A DNA stretch of 64,000 bases from Pogostemon cablin (GCA_023678885.1 CM042998.1:5211820-5275819), one strand, 5' to 3'. Positions 12,190 through 23,665 are shown, counted from the stretch's first letter. Notes: generated from the letters alone by a model not told the origin. Program-made: numbers and translations.

Positions 12190-12350
12190 CACGAGTCTTG
12201 CATTGTATGGCATGAGTCGTGCATTGTATGGCACGAGTCGTGCTCTTCCGTGACTTGCTGGGTGATGGTAGCCTCTCGTGCTACATGTGGCCGGCACGAG
12301 TGATGCACGTGGCTGGCGCGAGTGCCGAAGTGGCTGGCACGAGTCATGCT
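12190..12350. repeat. Cluster of GCACGAGTCGTGC palindromes
   Basis: The string GGCACGAGTCGTG or a close variant occurs at least five times in 160 bp, with an intervening ATTGTATGGCA(T/C)GAGTCGTGC unit directly repeated. It lies in the U3 part of the minus-strand LTR and matches the CACGGCC/GGCCGTG clusters in the LTRs at 573, 22162 and 27252. Confidence 0.75.
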
Positions 12351-12862
12351 ATGCTATACCAAATCCTTCTTCCGCCCGGTTTCGACCCCGACTTCCAATT
12401 TTGCTCTTTTTACCTCAATTTTTAACCTAAAAATACGAAATAACACCTCACAATCATCTGTAACACAAATATATGCAATTCAACCAAAAGATTCTCAAAT
12501 AAGGATATAAATGCAAAACGGTGCTAAATCAAACCCTATAACACACAGATTTTCACACTAAACATTGAGTCCCTTTCGTATTTTTCTTATTGCTATTTTA
12601 TTTTTATTGTCATTTAATTAATTTATTTAGTAATTTAATCACTCAATTCTCAAACTTTAATTTGCCAAACTTGTCTTAATTAGCTTATAATTAAATTAGA
12701 AATACACCGTCATTTGAATTCGATAATAAACTTAATTAGCTTTTAAGCTATAACTGATATCCTTATTACTTGAAAATTATTATTTGAGTTCGATAATAAA
12801 CTTGGTTAGTTTTTAAGCTATAAGTGATATCCGAATTATTAAATGTGAAAAGAATTAACGTG

Positions 12863-12865
<3 letters not shown>

Positions 12866-12929
<64 letters not shown>
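12866..12929. repeat. (TA)n microsatellite
   Basis: About 32 uninterrupted TA dinucleotides. Confidence 0.95.
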
Positions 12930-12931
<2 letters not shown>

Positions 12932-13242
12932 CTTTCACACTTCTAATCATAAATTGGTATTTGCAATACTTAATCACATGAAACTTTTCCTGCTTTTCTC
13001 TAAACACCTATAATAAAATATTTAATAACATCAAAAGATACTTTTAATTTTAAAATTTTTACCTTCATCTATTCTAAAATATTCATAAAAGACTTTAAAA
13101 TATATAAATAAAGAAATGAAAAAAATTATAATATGGCTTATAACCTAACGTAATTGACATTTGCATAAAATGAGTGATAATAAATACTACTATTTCTTTT
13201 TATAAGACTTAAAGTAAAAAATTATTAATATTTATTTTTTAT

Positions 13243-13245
<3 letters not shown>

Positions 13246-13323
<78 letters not shown>
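13246..13323. repeat. (TA)n microsatellite
   Basis: About 38 uninterrupted TA dinucleotides, directly adjoining a hairpin-forming insert that ends in a second short TA tract at 13436-13447. Confidence 0.95.
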
Positions 13324-13327
<4 letters not shown>

Positions 13328-13438
13328 TACTTAGCTGGCCACGGGTTACCGAGTGACCCTTTCACATGAGGGTGTACAGTGCGCACCCCCAATTGAGAGG
13401 GTCATAACTGACCCGTGGTCATCCAAGAATTGATCATA
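13324..13438. mobile_element. Small hairpin element inside a (TA)n tract
   Basis: About 115 bp lie between two TA tracts. The core is an inverted repeat: GGCCACGGGT..GTGACCCT on the left pairs with AGGGTCA..ACCCGTGGTC on the right. Small non-autonomous elements that insert into TA microsatellites are known in plants (for example Micron in rice). Placement in that class is inference from position and structure only. Confidence 0.5.
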
Positions 13439-13549
13439 TATATATATTACATATTATTCATTAAATTACTTAATTGGACGATCTTTATTTTTCATTAATT
13501 AGATATCACTTTTTATTAAAAAAGTTATTACTTACTTTTTATTTATATT

Positions 13550-14070
13550 ATTAACAAGTAGTTTAAGACAAATCCTCTTGTGAGATGGGTTGTTCGTGAG
13601 ACGGGTGTGAAACGGGTCGATCTATCACTAAAGTATGCTTATTGTATAGATAAAATATGTTTAATAGTTGTTAAAGTGTATTTTTCTAAAGAACCAGGTG
13701 AACTAGCCCACCTTGCCATTGCAAGGTTCAATTCTCATTAGGAGCGAATTAGAAGGGGAGATATAAGGAGGCTTGGAGAAGGGGAAGTAAGGGTGCTAGG
13801 TAAGGGTGCTAGGTGTACTAACTATACTAACATTTACCATTTATCGATAAAAAAAAAGTATATTTTCTAAAGTATTCCGAATTATGATTTATTATTAGCA
13901 TATTTTAACTAGCATACTTTAACTATACAATAAACATACTTTAGTGATGTGTTAACTCGTCTCACAAGAATTATGATTTATTATTAGCATATTTTAACTA
14001 GCATACTTTAACTATACAATAAGCATACTTTAGTGATGTGTTACCCCGTCTCACAAGAGAGTCTCTTCTA
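13550..14070. mobile_element. GTGAGACG-type MITE with internal SINE and tandem duplication
   Basis: The left end (AAGACAAATCCTCTTGTGAGA) and right end (CGTCTCACAAGAGAGTCTC) are inverted. Inside are TACTTTA-type strings like those of the repeat at 7534-9140. The element is interrupted by a SINE-like insertion (13692-13857). An 89-bp stretch (13879-13967) is duplicated in tandem at 13968-14056. No coding capacity. Confidence 0.6.
13692..13857 (+). mobile_element. SINE-like retroposon
   Basis: A 166-bp insert ends in an A-rich tail (ATAAAAAAAAA) and is flanked by imperfect ~15-bp direct repeats, GTATTTTTCTAAAG (13678-13691) and GTATATTTTCTAAAG (13858-13872). That is the pattern left by target-primed reverse transcription. 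GGTTCAATTC near 13725 fits the RNA polymerase III B box consensus of tRNA-derived SINEs. A weak A-box-like TAGCCCACC lies about 20 bp before it. No protein is encoded. Confidence 0.65.
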
Positions 14071-14554
14071 GTTCAATTGTCGGTTATCACTTTTTTCTTA
14101 ATTAAATATAACATTTTATCCATCATACGAATTGTTCATAAAATAAATTGAACGACTATCATTATTTTTTTATCAGACATCACTTTTTATTAAAAATATT
14201 ATCACATTTTATTCATCCAACAAATTGTTTATGAAACACTCCTAGTTCAATTGGACGGATATGACTTTTCTTTAATCATGTAACACTTTTATTAAAAATG
14301 TTATAACTTTTTTTATTAAAAGTACTATCATTTCTCTTAACTTTAAATGTCCTAAACTAATTTAATTCGACGTGTTTCAAAAGTAAACATAAACCTTTCT
14401 ACGGAATGGAGAGAATATCTTTAATAACTTTTAATAATAATAATAATAATATTATTATTAAAATTTAGCATAATTAGTTTTGTTTCCCGCGAACGACGCG
14501 GACTCTATTATGTGTGATGTCTTATTTTAAAAATATATTTTTATATTTTATTAT

Positions 14555-14557
<3 letters not shown>

Positions 14558-14621
<64 letters not shown>
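14558..14621. repeat. (TA)n microsatellite
   Basis: About 32 TA dinucleotides followed by a TTTG tetranucleotide run. Confidence 0.95.
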
Positions 14622-14626
<5 letters not shown>

Positions 14627-14956
14627 TGTTTGTTTTTTTTTCATCTTACTTTACTATTAAATGTACAGAATGTGACATAATAGGAATAATTTTTTTAATC
14701 ATATTTATATAACAAAAATATTAAATGATTAGTTGTAAATTTAATTAATAATCAAGTATCTCTCTTTTTATCTTTAATTATTTTTTTATTGAATAACTAA
14801 ACCAAATTATTAAAATTAAAACTCAATTAATTTTTTTATTGAATAACTCAATCAAAACATTATTAGTTTTAAATTGATTAATAATCGAGCCTCACTCTTT
14901 TTTTATATTTTATTTTTATTTTTTTAAATTGAATAACCAAACTAAAACATGTGCTT

Positions 14957-15969
14957 ACCAAAAATAAAATTTTGAATTTGTGTATGTGGCCACGCCACGC
15001 TCCTTCTTAAAAAAAATTGTGTATGTGGCATTGCCATGTTCATTCTTAGAAAGAATTTGTACGTGACACTCTCACGTTAATCCTGGAATTAATGTTTTAT
15101 TTTAAGTAATAATATTTTAATTATTTTATTAAATTTAAAATAATTAATATTTTGTAATCTTACCATTAATATTTTAGTTTAAGTAATTTTTTTAATGACC
15201 ACATGCTATGTTTCCTTGGAAAGTAAGAGAATATAAATTTTTGGAATTGTGTATGTGGCAGTGTCACTCTTCTCTTAAAATTTTTTGTAATTTAATATTT
15301 TAAATATTATTTTATTTATTCTCTCTCATTAATAATCTTCATAATGCAAATAATATTTTATTTAAATAATTTAATATTTAAATTAATTAAGATTTTATTA
15401 TCTTGCAATTAATATTATTCCTTAAGTAATTTTTTATAATGGTTTAATTTAATCTAATAAGAATATTTTATGTATTTTTTTAATGAAAAGTTATTATTTT
15501 AATTCTAATAAAAATATTTTTATAAATATGTTTAAAATTTTTAATCTTACAATTAATATTTTATATTAAGTAATTTAACATTTTAACTAATATTTTATTA
15601 GGACCCTCTAATTAATAACTTATAATTAATATTTAAAATAATAAAAATGATAATAATTTTTAATATATTTCCATACACAATTCAAAATTTTATATTCTCT
15701 TACTTTCCAAGGAAACATAACATGTAGTCATTAAAAAAATTACTTAAAATAAAGTATTAATGATAAGATTACAAAATATTAATTATTTTAAATTTAATAA
15801 AATAATTAAAATATTATTACTTAAAATAAAACATTAATTGCAGGATTAACATGGGAGTACCACATACACAATTTTTCTAAGAATGAACGTGGCGACGCCA
15901 CATACACAAATTTTTTCAAGAAGGAGCGTGGCGTCGCCACATACACAAATCCAAAATTTTATTTTTGGT
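14957..15969. mobile_element. Large foldback / long-TIR non-autonomous element
   Basis: The first ~330 bp and last ~330 bp are inverted copies of each other. The left begins ACCAAAAATAAAATTTTG and the right ends CAAAATTTTATTTTTGGT. The arms hold repeated GTGTATGTGGC..GCCAC motifs, such as GTGGCGACGCCAC on the right arm. The central ~350 bp is AT-rich and non-coding. No clear target duplication was found by eye. It is a MITE-like or foldback element of unknown superfamily. Confidence 0.75.
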
Positions 15970-16148
15970 ATGTTTAGCTAAACCAGCAATAAAAATACTG
16001 TCTATATCTTTAGAGAGTCAATTTTTTCCATTTTGGGCTTCCTCTATAAATTTTTTTATCTGGGACCCACACACACCTATCAATATAATTAAAATATGAA
16101 GTCACACACCCAATAATACAACTACACACTATAAATTAAATAATAATA

Positions 16149-16330
16149 CTCTCTTCGTCCCACAAAACCCTTCACACTTTCTTCATTTGTTCGTCTCACA
16201 AAACCCTTTACACCAAAAAAAAGAAATATCATTTTATCTAACAATATCAAAAGTTACTTTAATTTCAAATTTGTCACTCTTTTTTTCACATAAAAAAATG
16301 GAACTCATTGTCGCGTAGAGGGGGAGTATA
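16149..16330. mobile_element. Stowaway-like MITE
   Basis: The left end ACTCTCTTCGTCCCACAAAA and right end AGAGGGGGAGTATAAT match the ACTCCCTCCGTCCC inverted end common in plant Tc1/mariner-derived MITEs. No coding capacity. Confidence 0.6.
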
Positions 16331-16699
16331 ATTGATTATGATACCAAAATAATTTTGTAGGGCCGAATCGCATGCTGTATAATTAACCATAATTGCTGCT
16401 GCATACCCATATGGGAATTACAATTACAATGGGATATGTAATCTTGAAACCAATTGGAAACTATCTCAATAATATAAATAATTGCCGCAAACAAATTATT
16501 GCTGCCGTTGTAACTTGATTAATCATAATCAAAATTAATATTGTGTAGCCAAATTGCCATTAATTCATGTAATGTAATGACTCATTCACGAGTCATTGAT
16601 ATGCAATACAAAATAATACTCCTATAATATAGCACTCATAATTTCAATTTAATTTATGTCTCTAACTCATTATGAGCAAAACCCATAATTTAAATTAGG

Positions 16700-16925
16700 C
16701 AAAGACATGTGTAATACCGTATCTCATGTAAGCTCTACGTAAGACGATCAGAAAGTAATAATTTTTATAAAGGAAAGTGATAATAAATTAATGAAAAATA
16801 ATAATGCTATCTTATGAATAATTTATGGTATAAATAAAAAGTGATAACATTTTATAGCGAAAGTGATAACTATTTTGAAAAGTGAAAAATGGTCTCACAT
16901 GATATCGTCTCACGTAAAACTACCC
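16700..16925. repeat. Dispersed AAGACTTGTGTGAGACCG-type repeat, copy 1
   Basis: The left end AAAGACATGTGTAATACCG and right end CGTCTCACGTAAAAC flank an interior with repeated AGTAATAAT and AAAAGTGATAA strings. Similar copies lie at about 33643-33780, 45370-45560, 54530-54760 and 57285-57460. It looks like a degenerate MITE family. Confidence 0.5.
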
Positions 16926-17439
16926 TTTAAATTAATAAATTAATTCAAATGAATTAAGCTATACTGAAAATATCACATGTATTCAATAATCAATGTGGTA
17001 TGAAGACAATTGTCTAAAATGCATAAATACAATATCACATCACGATTTAATTAATTTAAATCCAAAATAATGAGTACCACTTACAATTCAATTAATGTGA
17101 TACAAAATTCAAGTTTTTAAATTTTAACTACAGAAGTTAATTGATCAAAATATGAAATTATTAAGCAAATAATTAAAACATGAACCGACACCTATGTATA
17201 TGAACAAATTAATGGCAAATCAAAACCATATGAATATTGGATCTAATTAAATAATTTAAGATCTCATATGTTTGAATATAATTCTTTCGGATCTTAAAGA
17301 ATCATGACTCAAAATTATATATTGGATGTTTTGATAATACTTGTAGAAAATAAATTTATAGAATCTAAAATATTAAATATTAAATTAAAAGAGATTTAAA
17401 TTGTAAAGTGGATGATCTAATGGTATTATGGTCTTCCTC

Positions 17440-17925
17440 CTCAACTAAACCTCTTTATTCTTTTAGGGCAAAAGCTCATGTGTGCCCGAGCAGACAAGTT
17501 TAGACCCATGAGCCCAAATCCGCCCATACCCATATTATAACCCGACCCGGAGTATATAATAATAAAACCCTAAATTCATTCTCAGCCTTCACCCATCTCT
17601 CTCTCTCTCTCTCTCATTCACGCTATCTCTCTGTAAATCTCAATTTCGTGTGTTGTCTCCTCCTCATCTCAATTCTTTGGAAATTTTCGCACCCAATAAA
17701 CGATGGTGTATCCAGTAGCCCCATCGAGTCAAAGTGTTAGCTGTAGTATAATTGTCGATTGTAGAATTACAAGGTATTTTTATTTGTGTGCTCCCCATGT
17801 CTCTCTTACTGTATTTCCCCCATCTTTCTTACTGCATTCCGCTCTTTCTCTTAATGCATTATGCGCTCTCTCTATGTATTGTATTAATCAAAATGTTGTA
17901 GTATGTCATAATAGATGCTAGATGG
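17440..17925 (+). other. Gene-like 5' region with telo-box and orphan first exon
   Basis: Within 150 bp there are GCCCAAAT/CCCGACCCGG elements, an AAACCCTAAA telo-box (17567-17576), a (CT)n leader (17592-17613) and an ATG at 17703 opening MVYPVAPSSQSVSCS. Telo-box plus TGGGC-type (site II) motifs are typical promoters of plant translation and ribosomal protein genes. The frame runs 72 codons to 17921, but the part after an AAG/GTATTT junction near 17772 looks intronic. No downstream exon could be recognised. It may be a captured or truncated gene 5' end. Confidence 0.35.
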
Positions 17926-17949
17926 TTATTAATCAGACACCAATTGACC

Positions 17950-19730
17950 AAATCGATATCAATTAGATTAGGAAACTTAAAAGGTAATCTACTTAAAAAA
18001 AATCTCACTCCAGAAGCTTAATAAATCTCTTGAACCTCCCTGCAGATTGAGCAACCTTTTGGAAACTAGATATTATACTGATTGCAGAAAGAAATTATGC
18101 TATATTATGTGTGTCTGTTTGAAATAAGAAAAGATCGATAACTATGTTACAAATAGCAGAAAGAAATTATACAGGAGAATGAATGTTGTGGGTTTGAGAA
18201 GAAGTTACCAAACTGAATTTATAAGCCACATTTTGGAATTATAAGGTATGAAACATGCCTTAATTCATCTAAGTTAACTTAATTCCTAATTACACTGTAT
18301 GATACTATAGTACCATTTGACGTTTCTGTTTATGAATTCGAACGTGTCATTTAAATAGGGTATTTTTTATGCACCATTTAAAACACTTCAATTGAGTGAC
18401 AAATATATACATCTCCTGAATTGAGTAAGTTAATTTGTTTATGACTATTTGGATTGGAACAGAATTAAGTTTCATTTTTCAGTTAAAAATGGAAAATAAT
18501 TAGATCACTGAATTATGATGATTGAAGAGTCATTGAAGGAACTATAGTTTGATTCTGGCTTTTTCTTTGAGGCATATCACCATAACAAAAAGTTCATTGT
18601 CAATAATCCTTATTTCAGGAGCGAAATTTCGATCATTGTCGACAATCCAGATTACATTTATCTTTAGATGAATCTTTCTTGTTCCGTAAGTAGGTAATCT
18701 GAATTCTACAAAATGAATTTCGTGTGTAATTAATCTTATAGGTGAACTTCAAGCCTTGCGACTCTCATGTCCTCATTAATAGTACCTTTTCATTTGCTCT
18801 TGGTGTGGTGACAATTAGTCTTGTTATAGTGTTGGTCCTTCTCGATTTGTTTTGCATCATATATCCATTTTACTTCCGCAGTTAGATCCGTGATCAAGCT
18901 CTTGGATGTTTCAATTAGTTCAGTGGTCTTTGGAATATTAAGATCTTATTCATCATTTTCTTCGTGTATGTGGGTGTTGGTGAAATTATTCGGTTGACTC
19001 TATTGTGGAATCGAGAAAGCATCTTGGATGCAATCAACATTCTAATATGGCAGGAAAATATTTACAAATGCTTTATTGTGTAGAACTTGGAATTCGCAAA
19101 ATCATGCCTACTTCTGACTCTTGTTTGTCTTCTTCGTACTTTTTTACAGAGACGTAGAAGTCTTGAGTTACAATTGGAATGCAAAAATAGATGTTTATGT
19201 TCTATTGTATTGCTTCTCAATGTTCATTCTTCAGCTTGTAGTTGTTCTAGTTGAAATCAAGTACAAGGATCAAGACAAAGGAAAACTACATTCTTATTTC
19301 ATCCAAGGCAGTTTCTACTCCTCATATAAAGGCTGAATATGTTGCCATTTGCACATACCTTCTATTGAGTACCTTGTTTCTCAGTCTCTTCACTACGGTG
19401 CTTACCACCTACTTGTTGTGGCTTGAAAGTTGTACACTTCTTTTGGCAATCAACAAAGGTCTGCGAATGAGTGTGTACATTAATATTTTTGGTTTCAAGT
19501 TTTTTACCAAGTGTTTGTTATTCTGCTTGGTTAATTAGTACTAGTGAAGCCTGAAAAGAACTTGTTTCATACGTCCTTGTGGTTATTATCATTTAAATTT
19601 TTAATTTAGTGATATAACATTGTGACAGATGCTGATATATTATCACATTTTTTTATTTTGAATGAGTTAGTTCTAATAGTTAAAATTTTTTCTTTGACAC
19701 TATATTAAATGTTATACACTTTAGTATAAC
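17950..19730. other. Region without recognisable gene
   Basis: Mixed AT-rich sequence. A plus-strand frame near 19251-19538 contains SSKAVSTPHIKAEYVAIC, weakly like the RNase H end of Ty1/copia polyproteins (..EAEYVA..). The surrounding frame is not otherwise like a polymerase. No intact gene is supported. Confidence 0.3.
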
Positions 19731-19739
19731 ATGTCATAC

Positions 19740-20780
19740 CATTTTGTATAAAATTATATACCCTTTGCACCATGCCATTATACCTTAACAAAACATTGTC
19801 AACAATAGATGTTCTAAACTCTATACCCTTACTTATCAACGATATACTCTTTACACTATTCCATAATACCTTAACAACATAAACTCGAAATACTGTAAAC
19901 TACATACTCTTTACATGACCACGATGTACCCTTTACTCATCAACAATATACCCTTTATGCATAAACTCTATTCCCTTTACACCATACCATAATACCTTAA
20001 CAACATAAACTTGAAAATACTGTAAACTTCATACTCTTTACATGACCACAATGTGCTCTTTACTCATCAAAAATATACCCTTTAATCATAAATAATATAC
20101 CCTTTGCACCATGCCATAATACCTTAATAACATAAACTCAAATAGTGTAAACTTCATACTCTTTACATGACCACTCAAATAGTGTAAACTCCATACTCTT
20201 TACATGACCACAATATACCCTTTACTTATCAACAATATACCCTTTACTCATAAATGATATACCCTTTGCACTATGCCATAATATCTTAACAACATAAACT
20301 CAAAACACTGTAAATTTCGTACTCTTTACATGACCACAATGTACTCTTTACTCATCAACAATATACTCTTTGCACCATGCCATAATACCTTAACAACATG
20401 CTAAATACACTCTAAACTCCATACTCTTTACATGACCATAATGTACCTTTTACTCATCAATAATGCACCCTTTACTCATAAATAATATACCCTTTACAAC
20501 TCCATATAGGTTACATGACCACAATAGACTCTTTACTCATCAACAATATACCTTTTGCAACGTGCCATAATACTTTACAAATATAAACACGAAACACTGT
20601 AAGATCCATACACTTTACATGTTCACAATGTACCATTTACTCATCAACAATATACCCTTTGCACCATGCCATAATACCTTACACACATAAACTTGAAACA
20701 CTGTAAACTCTATATACTTTACATGACCACAATGTATCTTTTATCCATCAACAATATACCCTTTGCAGTGAACAATCACA
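19740..20780. repeat. Tandem array of ~104/126-bp units
   Basis: The landmark CATGACCACAATGTA (or a close variant) occurs nine times, starting at 19914, 20041, 20166, 20203, 20329, 20431, 20514, 20618 and 20722. Spacings are 127, 125, 37, 126, 102, 83, 104 and 104 bp. Each unit also carries TACCCTTTACTCATCAACAA and CCATGCCATAATACCTTA. There is no long reading frame. It looks like a small, degenerate satellite or the tandem-repeat part of a transposon. Confidence 0.85.
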
Positions 20781-20789
20781 CTGATAAAA

Positions 20790-21984
20790 TTCAAATACAA
20801 ATTAGCAAAGTGTAAATGAATGACAAAAAAGTATGAAAATTCCTTCACATACACCATCTCACTGTACTAACTCAACAACTTATATAGTGATCATATACTA
20901 TACCAAAAAATAATCATTTACAGTGTACACAAGTATAACTCCAACTTGATTATAACTATCTTCATACATGCAAAACTCATTAAAAAAATGCCTTATGAAG
21001 ATCAATGTGTGTATGTAATTAGACTACGACCATGAATAATCAGATTACATAGATCAATACAAGAGATAAGCTAGTTAAAAACTGATTTACAATCAACACA
21101 AGCAGAAGAAATAATAGAAAAAAAATCCACCGTTATACAGCAAACACTTGCGGCAACATCAAGTTCAAAATACTGAATAACTTTACTTCCCACCATAACT
21201 AAGAACCCTAAGGAACAGCACAATTATTGCCAACCAATGTACAAAATATGATTCCCAGCATAGCAGAAATTTAAAAAAAATTGCAGGATGCAGATTTCTC
21301 CAGATTACGAGTGAATGGAAGAAAATGCAAATTTGTTTACGCTTACCTTCGCTCTCATCTCGACTCAGAAGATTTCAAACTTTAACCCTCGATTCCGTAT
21401 AGCAATCGCTTCGCTTTGAGGCAATGATTAAGATGTGAAATTGGATGAAGAATCCCAAAATTAGATCCGTGTTTTGAAATCACACAATAGAAGATGAAAG
21501 AATGTGTTTTGAAATTTACTTTTTAATTTATATATGACTCATTTTCTTATGGATCGATTCATGCATATATAATTAGATTCGTGTGTTCGGACACACAAGA
21601 GCCTCACTCTTCTTTTATGGGACTATTGTAATCCTTCTGATGGGAAGAAGAAAAGACTACGTGTCGTTTAGTATGTTGGGACCATAACCTAAGAAGCCTT
21701 TATGTACTATTCAACTAGACCACTCATAATCACCTAATTATGTATTATTGGGTAATAGGTACCTACTCAATTAGATCATGACAATATCAATATAGCTCAT
21801 TGATTTTTCAATCTAATTAGATTACTTAATTAAGTTCATAAAATAATTAAATAGTGTTGATATAATTACATGATATTATATTGTTCATAATTAAATTATA
21901 TTAAAAACAAACAATTTTCTAACATTATGGTTTTCAAATTTCATATTAACTTCAAACAAACGTACATTTAACTTTTTTTATTTG
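20790..21984. other. Region without recognisable gene
   Basis: AT-rich. A block at about 21290-21500 read on the minus strand resembles a transcribed leader ending ATGAGAGCGAAG before GTAAGC, a possible first-exon/donor pair (about 21345). No following coding exon is seen. Confidence 0.3.
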
Positions 21985-22161
21985 GCTAATTATACTTTGC
22001 ACTCGGGTGTACCCTATCTCAGGGTGCACCCACTTTCAAAAACGTATGCAAATATAAACAAAAATATATACTATTATGAACAAAAATGTATACAATTTAA
22101 TTGTTAGTTTTAATGAAAATTTGAGTGTAAAAAATATGCAATTATTAAAAAATATGTATAC
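21985..22161. mobile_element. Left part of a TGCACCC-ended MITE cut by the LTR element
   Basis: It begins GCTAATTATACTTTGCACTC and contains GGGTGCACCC, then repeated ATGTATAC/AATTATTA strings. An inverted relative lies at about 39590-39838, ending GGGTGCAAGTATAATTAGC, and partial matches occur at 29040-29195. The retrotransposon at 22162-28762 inserted within or beside it. Confidence 0.5.
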
Positions 22162-22396
22162 TGATGAGTGATATTTTCACCTAAATTTTAGTGTCTTTTT
22201 ATATGTGTTTTTGTATTATTTTATCTGTATTCATGTATATTTTAGTTGTATTTTATATTTTTATGGAAATGTGTGAACTTTTCATATAAAAAGAGATTCT
22301 AGACGCGAAAAGAAAGACGTAGGAAAAAGCGGATCTCAATTCGGAGTTGAAACGAGTGAGAACGAGCCGAAACAAATTGTGATAAACAGGGGTTGC

Positions 22397-22520
22397 ACCA
22401 ACACGGCCGGCCGTGTTGCAGCACACGAGTCGTGTTGCGCAACACGGCCCTGTAAGCCTTTGCCGTTCTCCGTCATCCAAAATGCCTACACGGCCCCCCT
22501 GTGGCTGTATTGCAGCACAC
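22397..22520. repeat. CACGGCCGTG palindrome cluster in U3
   Basis: Includes ACACGGCCGGCCGTGT and repeated GCAGCACAC(G/A)AGxCGTGTTG units, able to form several hairpins. Conserved in the right LTR at 27505-27640. Confidence 0.75.
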
Positions 22521-22580
22521 AAGCCATGTTGCTGCAGGATCAGAAAAATATCAGAATCCTTCTAGAAGCTTTCCAAGGGG

Positions 22581-22588
22581 TATAAATA
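22581..22588 (+). promoter_or_regulatory. TATA box of the 5' LTR
   Basis: TATAAATA follows AAGCTTTCCAAGGGG and is conserved in the right LTR at 27690-27697, fitting the U3/R promoter of the element. Confidence 0.7.
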
Positions 22589-23665
22589 CACAATACTTCA
22601 ATATTTGATCAGATTTTGTGGGTTTTGAGGCTACACACACATCACATACCATTTCCTCCATTTTACACCATCATCTTCATCCATTCTTCATCCATATCAC
22701 TACCTTTATTCCACCATCCAATCCATCATCTAAGTAGTTAGAGAAGTAAGGGGGAGTGGAGATTGCAAGAAGAGGAAGAGAAACACCATTGAAGCTGTTC
22801 AAGGGAGTTTTAATTCTAATTTTCGTAGACTTATTTGTAGTTCAATCATGTGTTTCGGAGATATAATTATCTATGTTGTTTTCTTTGAAACTATGAAAGG
22901 CTAGTGTCTTTTATGAGATTAGCAATATGAATTGTGTTGGATCATTTTGGGTATTTTGCAATTGAATTCCTATGTTGATTGGATTTATGATTTTCTATCA
23001 TTGATTGTTAATTGCTTGATTTGTATTGTTGATTTATGTGATTAATTGTCATGGGCATGTGATTAGATTGAGAAATCAATTGTATGCTTAGAATAGTTCA
23101 TTGAATCATTTCATCATACACTTCATGTGCATTATAAGTTTTAAAGAGATAGAGATATCTTTTAGGATTTAAAACCCTTTGATAGAACATTCGATTTGTT
23201 AGATCGAGAGGTCAATTAATCGTGTGAAGGGACTCTCTAATTGAACTTAGTACCTAGTTGGAATTGTTTGATTTAGAACCAACCTTAGAGCCTTTTTGAG
23301 ACCTTGTAAAGGATCTACATCCTATCCATCTCGAGAGGGAGTTTAGGTGGAATTCGTGTTGGCCCCCTAGTTATTAATTCATGACATATATGAATTCGTT
23401 GCATGATACCTGGATTTTCCATACTTTAAGTATTGCTAGTCTTATTCTCTATCTACTTGGCTCATTCATCCATCTTCCGTTCATCTATCCCATTGTTTAT
23501 CTTGTCATTTAATTATTTAATTGTCATTTCTTGATTAATCCTACCCCTTTATGATCATCTCTATAAAACTATGATAAACACGAGATCGCTTAAACCCTAG
23601 TATCTTCCTCCCTGTGGTTCGATAAATTCTTAATTAGTCATCCCGACTACAAATGGCTAATCAAA

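Larger units (their letters stand above)
10680..12560 (-). mobile_element. Solo or truncated LTR (minus orientation)
   Basis: Read on the minus strand this begins near 12560 with a module ending GCACCGTTTTGCATTTATAT, typical of the start of Ty3/Tat-type LTRs. It continues through a block of CACGAGTCGTG palindromes (11930-12350), a TATA box (about 11808-11821), and an AT-rich end near 10680. No internal polymerase or second LTR adjoins it. Its left border faces the end of the plus-strand LTR fragment, suggesting nested or recombined elements. Short frames within it have no domain content. Confidence 0.6.
22162..23663 (+). repeat. 5' LTR of the LARD-like element
   Basis: A 1502-bp LTR, TG to CA, colinear with 27252-28762 with scattered substitutions and small indels (the right LTR is 9 bp longer). 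U3 carries a CACGGCC/GGCCGTG palindrome cluster (22397-22520) and a TATA box at 22581. Confidence 0.92.

Noticed and set aside
13700..13740. tRNA gene suggested by the GGTTCAATTC B-box
   Set aside because: No cloverleaf can be drawn. The A-rich tail and target repeats fit a SINE instead.
19740..20780. CRISPR-like array
   Set aside because: Units are long (104-126 bp), the intervening sequence is itself repeated rather than unique, and this is plant nuclear DNA.
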